Assembly: GCA_038147155.1 (NCBI GenBank) | Contig: JAYQTA010000003.1 | Span: forward strand, 186,001 to 250,000 | Reading direction: 5' to 3' | Length of the DNA: 64,000 nucleotides | Source of the DNA: Australimonas brisbanensis | GTDB taxonomy: Bacteria > Chloroflexota > Dehalococcoidia > Lucifugimonadales > Australimonadaceae | Shown: positions 58,614 through 64,000 of the stretch, piece by piece | How positions within the stretch are numbered: position 1 is the first letter of the stretch | Layout of the letters: each line of letters starts with the position of its first letter | Notes under the pieces: model-generated | What the model was told of the DNA's origin: nothing | What the model saw: the letters and a program-made list of their open reading frames with translations, nothing else | Database searches by the model: none | Program-made: the position numbers and the translations under genes

Positions 58614-60869
58614 CTAGCCCCTCGCCTGGAGCGCCGCGTACACCTTCTCCGCCGTCACCGGCAGGGAGGTGATGCGCACGCCCACCGCGTCGTATACCGC
58701 GTTGGCGATGGCCGCGGCGGTGGGGGCGTTGGGGCTCTCGCCGATCGCCTTGATGTTGTGGGGGCCCACCCCCTGGCCGGGCCGCTCCAGGATAACCGGG
58801 TTGAACTCCGGCACGTCGGCCATAGAGAGCATCTTCCAGTCGGCGAAGGAGAGGGTGGTCACCAGGCCGTCCTCCTGCTTCACCTCCTCCAGCAGTCCGT
58901 ACCCCACGCCGAACATCGCCCCGCCGTTCACCTGGCCCTGGTGGCCGATGGGGTTTACGATGACCCCGGTGTCGTGGGCGCTGGTCAGACGCAGCAGCCT
59001 CACCTGGCCGGTTTCGGTGTCCACGGACACCTGCGCCACCTGGGCGCAGTAGCCCGTGACGGGCGAGGCCTCACGCCCGGTGCTGACGAACTGCTCGCCG
59101 CTGACGCTCCCGCCCGTGCGGGCCAGGAGCCCCGCCCAGGGCATGGCGGCGCCGGTGTCGGCGCGCACCACCTGACGCCCGCGCACCGACAGATGCTCCT
59201 CCGGCCAGCCCTCCAGCTCTGCGGCCAGTTTGGTCACCTCGGCGTGGACGTTGGCCACGGCGGCGTGGGCCGCCATGGAGCCCACGTTGGTCACGCGGGA
59301 GCCGCCGATGCCGGAGTCGTCATCGAAGGTGCCGGTGGCATCGTTCACCACGGTGATCTCGTCCACGCTGATGCCCATGTCTTCGGCCACCACCTGCGCC
59401 ACCACGGTCACCGCACCGGAGCCCTGGTCGAACAGGGGCGTGTGGAGCGTCACCGACCCGTCGGCGGCCAGCACCACGCGGGCGTTGGCCCGGCCGGAGC
59501 CGGGGGTGCGCTCACCGATGGCCACGCCGCGCCCGTAGGCCAGCGACCCCTCTGCGGGACGCTTGCCGACGTCGTACCCGGAGGCGTTGAGCGCCGCCTC
59601 CAGCGTCTCCACGCCCCGGTTCTCCACGAAGGCGTGGCCCGTGCCGATGGGCTCACCGTCGCGCGCCAGGTGCCTGAGGCGGTAGGCCGCCGGGTCCTCG
59701 CCCGCCGCGCGCGCCACCTCGTCCATGTGCGATTCCAGCGCGAAGAGCGCCTGCGGCTCGCCCGGCCCGCGCATGTGACCGCAGGGGACGGTGTTGGTGT
59801 AGACCATCTGCTCCACGACGCGCACGTTGGGGATGCGGTACACCCCCGCCGCCGCCGCCGCGCCGCCCAGGTGCCCTGCGGGCTTGAACCCGGCGTAGGC
59901 ACCGGAGTTGAAGATGATGTCGGCCTGGAGCGCCACGGGCGAGCCGTCGGCCCGCAGCCCCGTCCGCAGGCGGATCACGGAGGAGTGGCGCGGGTTGGCC
60001 GCCATCAGCTCCTCGGCGTAGTCGAACACCATGCGCACGGGCCGCCCGCCCACCGCCCGGGTGGCGTAGTAGCCCAGGGGCATGTTCATGGCCGAACCCT
60101 TGCCGCCGAAGTCGCCGCCGATCAGCACCGGGTGCACCACGATGCGGTCCTCGTCGATGCCCACGGCCTTGGCGGTTTGGGCGCGCGCGGAGTAGGGGGC
60201 CTTGCAGGGCGCCCAAATGTGCAGGATGCCCTCGGCGTCGATGGCGCACACCTGCGAGTGCGGCTCCATGTAGCCCTGGTGCACCACGGGGGTGGTGTAG
60301 GTGCCCTCCACCACGCGCACCGCCTCGGTGAAGCCCGCATCCACGTCGCCCTGCCCCCAATCGAAGGTGCAGACGGCGTTGGTGGGCGCCTCCAGCGGCT
60401 TGACCAGCCCCTGGATCGAGGTGATCTCCGGGTGCACCAGCGCGGCGCCCGGCGCCAGCGCGGCCTCCGGGTCGGTCAGGGCGGGCAGCTCCTCGTAGTC
60501 CACCTCGATGAGCGCGGCGGCGCGGGCGGCGATCTCCTCGTCGTCGGCCACCACGGCGGCCACCTGCTCACCGGCGAAGCGCACGATGCCCTGGGCCAGC
60601 ACCGGGATGTCTATGGTGCGCCGGCCCCACAGGGAGTTCGCGGGCAGGTCATCGCCGGTGACCACCGCGTGGACGCCGGGAACGGCCAGCGCCGCGGAGG
60701 CGTCGATGGAGCGGATGCGCGCGTGCGGGTAGGGGCTGCGCAGCGCCTTGGCCCACAGCGCCCCGTCCTGCGGGACGTCCTGGGCGTAGCGCCCGGCGCC
60801 GGTCACCTTCTCGCGGGCCTCCACCCGGGGTATCGCTGCTCCGATGGCGTGCGGGGCTGGCCTGGTCAT
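58614..60869 (-). CDS. Xanthine dehydrogenase-family molybdenum hydroxylase large subunit
   Basis: This 751-residue molybdopterin-binding subunit belongs to the aldehyde oxidase/xanthine dehydrogenase/CO dehydrogenase family. Recognisable are REKVTGAGRYAQDV, GYMEPHSQVCAID, IGGDFGGKGSAMNMPLG, PCGHMRGPGEPQALFALESHMDEVA and the C-terminal IKAIGESPNAPTAAAI with the catalytic Glu711. No FAD or 2Fe-2S subunit gene is next to it. It starts at the ATG at 60869 with AGGAGG upstream. Which substrate (aldehyde, purine, aromatic heterocycle) is unclear. Confidence 0.9.
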   Translation of the reverse strand: MTRPAPHAIGAAIPRVEAREKVTGAGRYAQDVPQDGALWAKALRSPYPHARIRSIDASAALAVPGVHAVVTGDDLPANSLWGRRTIDIPVLAQGIVRFAGEQVAAVVADDEEIAARAAALIEVDYEELPALTDPEAALAPGAALVHPEITSIQGLVKPLEAPTNAVCTFDWGQGDVDAGFTEAVRVVEGTYTTPVVHQGYMEPHSQVCAIDAEGILHIWAPCKAPYSARAQTAKAVGIDEDRIVVHPVLIGGDFGGKGSAMNMPLGYYATRAVGGRPVRMVFDYAEELMAANPRHSSVIRLRTGLRADGSPVALQADIIFNSGAYAGFKPAGHLGGAAAAAGVYRIPNVRVVEQMVYTNTVPCGHMRGPGEPQALFALESHMDEVARAAGEDPAAYRLRHLARDGEPIGTGHAFVENRGVETLEAALNASGYDVGKRPAEGSLAYGRGVAIGERTPGSGRANARVVLAADGSVTLHTPLFDQGSGAVTVVAQVVAEDMGISVDEITVVNDATGTFDDDSGIGGSRVTNVGSMAAHAAVANVHAEVTKLAAELEGWPEEHLSVRGRQVVRADTGAAMPWAGLLARTGGSVSGEQFVSTGREASPVTGYCAQVAQVSVDTETGQVRLLRLTSAHDTGVIVNPIGHQGQVNGGAMFGVGYGLLEEVKQEDGLVTTLSFADWKMLSMADVPEFNPVILERPGQGVGPHNIKAIGESPNAPTAAAIANAVYDAVGVRITSLPVTAEKVYAALQARG

Positions 60870-60917
60870 GCGCTTCCTCCTGGGGGGAGTGCGGGATGTG
60901 CCCGCGCGGGCGCGCCT

Positions 60918-60998
60918 AGTCTATGCAAAGCGCTCGGATTTGGCGATGCGCCTGACCGGCGCCTTGGCATTGACGCCTGTGGGGGCCGGTGATACACC
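60918..60998. promoter_or_regulatory. Divergent promoters of the molybdenum hydroxylase and aldolase genes
   Basis: On the plus strand TTGACG (60970-60975) and TACACC (60993-60998) are spaced by 17 bases, with the aldolase ATG at 61058. On the minus strand TAGACT (60923-60918) is a -10 for the hydroxylase, 49 bases before its start. No clear operator between them. Confidence 0.45.
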
Positions 60999-61057
60999 CC
61001 TCACGCCCGCCGGGGCAGCAACTTTCGTGAACGCGCATGGGCGCTGGAGGGGAACGG

Positions 61058-61849
61058 ATGAGCACCGAGATCAAGCAGGTGAAGGAGCAGGTCGCCGTCG
61101 CCAACCGCATCCTGTCGGAGCTGGGCCTGGCCACCGGCGTGCTGGCCTCCCTGGGCCACGTGAGCATGCGCGTGCCGGGCCAGCCCGACCTGTTCGTGGT
61201 GAAGGGGCGCGGCTACGAGGTGGACGCCCTGGCCGTGGTGAAGCCCGAGCAGATGATCGTGGTGGATACCGACGGGAACATGGTGGACGGCCCGCGCGGC
61301 ACCTCCCAGTGCTACGAGGTGAAGATGCACTCGTGCCTGCTGCGCGAGCGGCCCGAGGTGCAGGCGGTGTGCCATGTGCACCCGCGCTTCACCGTGCTCA
61401 TGGGCCTGCTGGAGGTGCAGCTGCAGGCCATGTGCAACGAGGGCCACCAGCTGGTGCGCGAGCCGCTGCCGGTTTACCCCCACTCCAAGCTGATCCTCTC
61501 GGACGAGGACGGCATGGGTGTGGTGGAAGCCATGGGGAACCGGCCCGCCGTGCTGCTGCGCGGGCACGGTGCCGCCACCGTGGGCAAGAACATGGAGGAG
61601 GCGGTGATGAACATGCTCCAGCTGGAAGAGCAGGCGCGCATGAACTACTACGCCTTCTGCGCCCTGGGGCGGGACTACAAGGGCATCCCGCCCGAGGACA
61701 TGGACGAATTCGCCGTGGGCTTCAGGGCCATGGGCCAGTTCCCCCACCTCAAGGAGCCCCTGGCGCGCGGCGCCGCTCCCGGAGCGGGTGGACGCCCCGG
61801 CGGGGTGTGGGCCTACTACGCCCAGCGCGTCTCGGCGGACCTAGGGTAG
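61058..61849 (+). CDS. Class II aldolase/adducin family protein
   Basis: This 263-residue zinc-dependent aldolase-fold protein has ATGVLASLGHVSMRVPG, LFVVKGRGYEVDAL, the zinc site CHVHPRFTVL and the third histidine RGHGAATVGKN. The ATG at 61058 follows GGAGGGGAACGG. It is directly followed by an enoyl-CoA hydratase and a CoA-transferase, so it may act on a CoA-pathway intermediate rather than a sugar. It is the first of a three-gene rightward unit. Confidence 0.84.
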   Translation: MSTEIKQVKEQVAVANRILSELGLATGVLASLGHVSMRVPGQPDLFVVKGRGYEVDALAVVKPEQMIVVDTDGNMVDGPRGTSQCYEVKMHSCLLRERPEVQAVCHVHPRFTVLMGLLEVQLQAMCNEGHQLVREPLPVYPHSKLILSDEDGMGVVEAMGNRPAVLLRGHGAATVGKNMEEAVMNMLQLEEQARMNYYAFCALGRDYKGIPPEDMDEFAVGFRAMGQFPHLKEPLARGAAPGAGGRPGGVWAYYAQRVSADLG

Positions 61850-62638
61850 ATGACCAGCCCCATCCGCATCGAGCGTGACGGCCCCGTCGCCACCCTCACC
61901 ATCGACCGACCCGCCCAGCACAACGCCGTCTCGTATGAGATGTGGGGGCTTCTGGGCGAGGCGGCGCGGGGTCTGGCGGCAGACCCCACGCTGCGGGTGG
62001 TGGTGCTCACCGGCGCGGGTGGGCGCGCCTTTTCGGCGGGGGCCGACATCAAGGACTTCGCCGCGCACCGTTCGTCCTCCGAGAAGGCGGCGGAGTACGC
62101 CCGCGTCTTCGAGGGGGCGCTGGAGGCGGTGGAGACGCTGCAGGTGCCGGTCATCGCCATGATCGACGGCATCTGCGTGGGCGGTGGGGCGGAGCTGGCG
62201 TGCTGCGCCGACCTGCGCATCGCCTCCGATGCCTCCACCTTCGCCGTGCCCGTGGCCAGGGTGGGCGTGCTGCTGGGGTACGCGGAGATGCGCCGCCTGC
62301 TGGCGCTGGTGGGCCGTGCCGCCGCCGCCGACCTGCTGCTGACGGCCCGCACGCTGGACGCCCACGAAGCGGCGCGGGTGGGGCTGGTGCACCGCGTAGT
62401 CGCCCGCGATGACCTGCGCGCCGAGGTGTACGGGCTGGCGGAGCGCATGGCGGGGTTCGCGCCGCTCACCCAGGCCGGGCACAAGCACATCATCCGCATC
62501 GTGGGGGAGGACCCCGCCGGCCGGTACCGCACGCCGGAGGAGAAGGCGCTGCCGCTGTCCATCTTCGACAGCGTGGACGCTGCGGAGGGCTACCGAGCCT
62601 TCGTGGAGAAGCGCGCCCCCCGGTTCACGGGCCGCTAG
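61850..62638 (+). CDS. Enoyl-CoA hydratase/isomerase family protein
   Basis: This 262-residue crotonase-fold enzyme has the oxyanion-hole sequences AFSAGADIKDF and GICVGGGAELACCADLRI, then an RVGVLLGYAEMRRLLALVGRA helix. The ATG begins on the base after the aldolase stop, without spacing, suggesting coupled translation. The C-terminal AEGYRAFVEKRAPRF is the family's trimer-contact tail. Whether it hydrates, isomerises or hydrolyses is not decided by the visible residues. Confidence 0.9.
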   Translation: MTSPIRIERDGPVATLTIDRPAQHNAVSYEMWGLLGEAARGLAADPTLRVVVLTGAGGRAFSAGADIKDFAAHRSSSEKAAEYARVFEGALEAVETLQVPVIAMIDGICVGGGAELACCADLRIASDASTFAVPVARVGVLLGYAEMRRLLALVGRAAAADLLLTARTLDAHEAARVGLVHRVVARDDLRAEVYGLAERMAGFAPLTQAGHKHIIRIVGEDPAGRYRTPEEKALPLSIFDSVDAAEGYRAFVEKRAPRFTGR

Positions 62639-62662
62639 AGCTTTCTTTTCAGGGAGATGGGC

Positions 62663-63838
62663 ATGCCGGGACCGCTGGAAGGACTGGTGGTGCTGGACGC
62701 CACTCAGGTGATGGCCGGGCCCTTCTGCACCCTGTTCCTGGCGGACATGGGGGCCGATGTCATCAAGGTGGAGAAGCCCACGGGCGACGATTCGCGCCGC
62801 ATGGGCCCCCCCTTCATCAACGGTGAGTCCGCTGCGTTCCTGGGCATCAACCGCAACAAGCGCTCCATCGTCCTGGACCTGCGCCGTGAGCACGATAGGG
62901 ACGTGTTCAAGCGCATGGCCGCCCAGGCGGACGTGGTGGCGGAGAACTTCCGGCCAGGGGTCATGGCCCGCCTGGGCCTGGGGCCCGATGACCTGCGCGC
63001 GCAGCACCCAGAACTCATCTACGCGTCCATCTCCGGCTTCGGCCAGACGGGCCCCTACGCTGCAAGGCCGGGCTACGACCTCATCGCCCAGGGCATGTCG
63101 GGCATCATGGGCGTCACGGGCTACCCGGACTCACCGCCGGTGAAGGTGTCGGTGCCGCTGGCCGACCTGTCGGCGGGCATGTACGCGGCCAACGGCGTGC
63201 TGGCGGCCTACGTCCACCGGCTCAGGACCGGCCAGGGGCAGGTGGTGGACGCTGCACTGCTGGACAGCGCCGTGGGCCTCACCCTGTGGGAGGCCGCCGA
63301 GTTGTGGGGCTCCGGCAACGTGCCCGGCCCCAAGGGCTCGGCCCACCGTTTGGTGGCCCCCTACCAGGCGCTGCGCGCCGCCGACGGGGCCTTCAACGTG
63401 GGGTGCGCCAACCAGGCCACCTGGGAGCGACTGGCCCATGCGCTGGGCCGGGATGACCTGCTGGCCGACCCGCGCTTCACCGACAACCCGGCGCGCACCG
63501 CCCACTACCGCGAGCTCGCCGCCGCGCTGGAGGAGACGACCGCCACCCAGCCCGCCGCCCACTGGCTGGCGCTGCTGGAGAGAGCGGGCGTGCCCGCCGG
63601 GCCCATTTACGCGATGGATCAGGTGTTCGACGACCCGCAGGTGCGCGCACGGGAGATGGTGGTGGAGCTGGAGCACCCGGTGGCGGGGCTTGTGAAGCAC
63701 CTGGGCGTGCCGGTGAAGCTCTCGGCCACGCCCGGCGCCGTCCGCACCCCCGCACCCACCCTTGGCCAGCACACCGCCGAGGTGCTGACCCGGTTCGGGT
63801 TCAGCGCGGATGAGATAGCGCAGGTCATCGGGGGCTAG
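62663..63838 (+). CDS. Family III CoA-transferase (CaiB/BaiF)
   Basis: This 391-residue CoA-transferase has DATQVMAGPFCTLFLADMGADVIKVE, a RNKRSIVLDLRREHDRD linker, the conserved catalytic Asp in QVVDAALLDSAVG near 196, then TGQGQVVDAA and PYQALRAADG. The start is taken at the second ATG (62663) because AGGGAG lies six bases before it. It transfers CoA between carboxylic acids, which fits a route with the crotonase-type gene upstream. A TAGAAT sequence overlaps its stop and may be a -10 of the next gene. Confidence 0.92.
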   Translation: MPGPLEGLVVLDATQVMAGPFCTLFLADMGADVIKVEKPTGDDSRRMGPPFINGESAAFLGINRNKRSIVLDLRREHDRDVFKRMAAQADVVAENFRPGVMARLGLGPDDLRAQHPELIYASISGFGQTGPYAARPGYDLIAQGMSGIMGVTGYPDSPPVKVSVPLADLSAGMYAANGVLAAYVHRLRTGQGQVVDAALLDSAVGLTLWEAAELWGSGNVPGPKGSAHRLVAPYQALRAADGAFNVGCANQATWERLAHALGRDDLLADPRFTDNPARTAHYRELAAALEETTATQPAAHWLALLERAGVPAGPIYAMDQVFDDPQVRAREMVVELEHPVAGLVKHLGVPVKLSATPGAVRTPAPTLGQHTAEVLTRFGFSADEIAQVIGG

Positions 63839-63867
63839 AATTGCAGGAGGTCGGTGAAGGAGGCCCC

Positions 63868-64000
63868 GTGACCGGTACGGCAGTCGGAGCACCCCGCGAG
63901 GCGGTGGTGCGCTTCAACGAGATCGCCCTCAAGGGGAAGAACAGGCCGCGCTTCATCGCCCAACTGATGGACAACATCCGCCGCGCCACGGCGGGCCTGG
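63868..64000 (+). CDS. thiI: tRNA 4-thiouridine synthase ThiI, 5' end (runs off the right edge)
   Basis: The visible 44 codons start at a GTG with AAGGAGGCCCC before it. They read VRFNEIALKGKNRPRFIAQLMDNIRR, the N-terminal ferredoxin-like domain of ThiI, which transfers sulfur to tRNA uridine 8 and to thiamine. The catalytic domain lies beyond the window. The KGKNRPxF motif makes the call fairly secure. Confidence 0.85.
   Translation, partial: MTGTAVGAPREAVVRFNEIALKGKNRPRFIAQLMDNIRRATAGL

Noticed and set aside
1..64000. Prophage, insertion sequence or integron
   Set aside because: No integrase, transposase, capsid or resolvase motif was seen in any frame, and base composition looks even along the window.

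Overview
The window is about 70% GC by eye and very compact. Neighbouring genes commonly overlap through ATGA, GTGA or TTGA, TAG is a common stop, and several -10 boxes lie so close to the start codon that the mRNA would be leaderless or nearly so. There is no phage, insertion sequence, rRNA or CRISPR array. The gene mix points to a high-GC Chloroflexota, perhaps of the Dehalococcoidia/Tepidiformia type. It includes a hopanoid cluster, a sufBCDSU operon, a family III CoA-transferase, several amidohydrolase, ring-oxygenase and hydroxyacid-dehydrogenase genes, and the truncated start of a membrane cyclase. This assignment is an inference from gene content.

Left part (1-15 kb): 5' part of coaE, divergent from mutS2; a YeiH-type exporter; an intergenic zone full of hairpin repeats; a lipoprotein; the sufB-C-D-S-U iron-sulfur assembly operon, read leftwards and headed by a 27 bp palindrome; and a sugar-type operon (FGGY kinase, class II aldolase, a small beta protein, an epimerase-like SDR, a glycine-zipper miniprotein). 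sufB and the kinase carry apparent frameshifts at short homopolymers.

Hopanoid block (16-27 kb, all leftward): prenyl diphosphate synthase, hpnH, an unrecognised 104-residue protein, hpnG, hpnA and squalene-hopene cyclase form one transcription unit with a clear promoter at 27.2 kb. yjbQ, hpnC, hpnD, hpnE and a hydroxyacid dehydrogenase that lacks its usual catalytic arginine form a second unit. Together they can take farnesyl diphosphate through squalene and hopene to adenosylhopane and ribosylhopane.

Middle (27-40 kb): M20 peptidase, a LOG-type Rossmann protein, a broken hemerythrin, a GyrI-like protein, fumarase, a membrane-anchored Clp-N protein, a tRNA with CAU anticodon (probably Ile2), cupin, response regulator, thioesterase, quinone oxidoreductase, a flavin or F420 split-barrel protein, a hydrolase, a truncated cyclase remnant, and a divergent Rieske oxygenase / dihydroxyphthalate-decarboxylase-like pair.

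40.5-45.5 kb is the most system-like accessory block. A two-component pair is divergent from an operon of a His/Glu/Tyr-rich membrane-tethered protein, a Pro/Thr-rich exported protein, ApbE flavin transferase, a ferric-reductase-like haem membrane protein and a lipoprotein. It looks like a regulated extracytoplasmic electron-transfer or metal-handling system.

Right part (45.5-64 kb): ABC-F ATPase, BaiN-type flavoprotein, MetE-like methyltransferase, two tandem hydroxyacid dehydrogenases, an MsbA-like ABC exporter, 4-hydroxybenzoate hydroxylase, an MFS transporter, a thioredoxin-like lipoprotein with an in-frame TGA exactly at the first redox cysteine (candidate selenoprotein, W-U-P-D-C), formate-tetrahydrofolate ligase, an orphan molybdenum hydroxylase large subunit, an aldolase / enoyl-CoA hydratase / CoA-transferase run, and the start of thiI.

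Two genome-scale signals stand out. The first is a dispersed family of GC-rich hairpin repeats whose copies differ by compensatory base changes. The second is five convergent gene pairs whose two stop codons are the same CTAG tetranucleotide.
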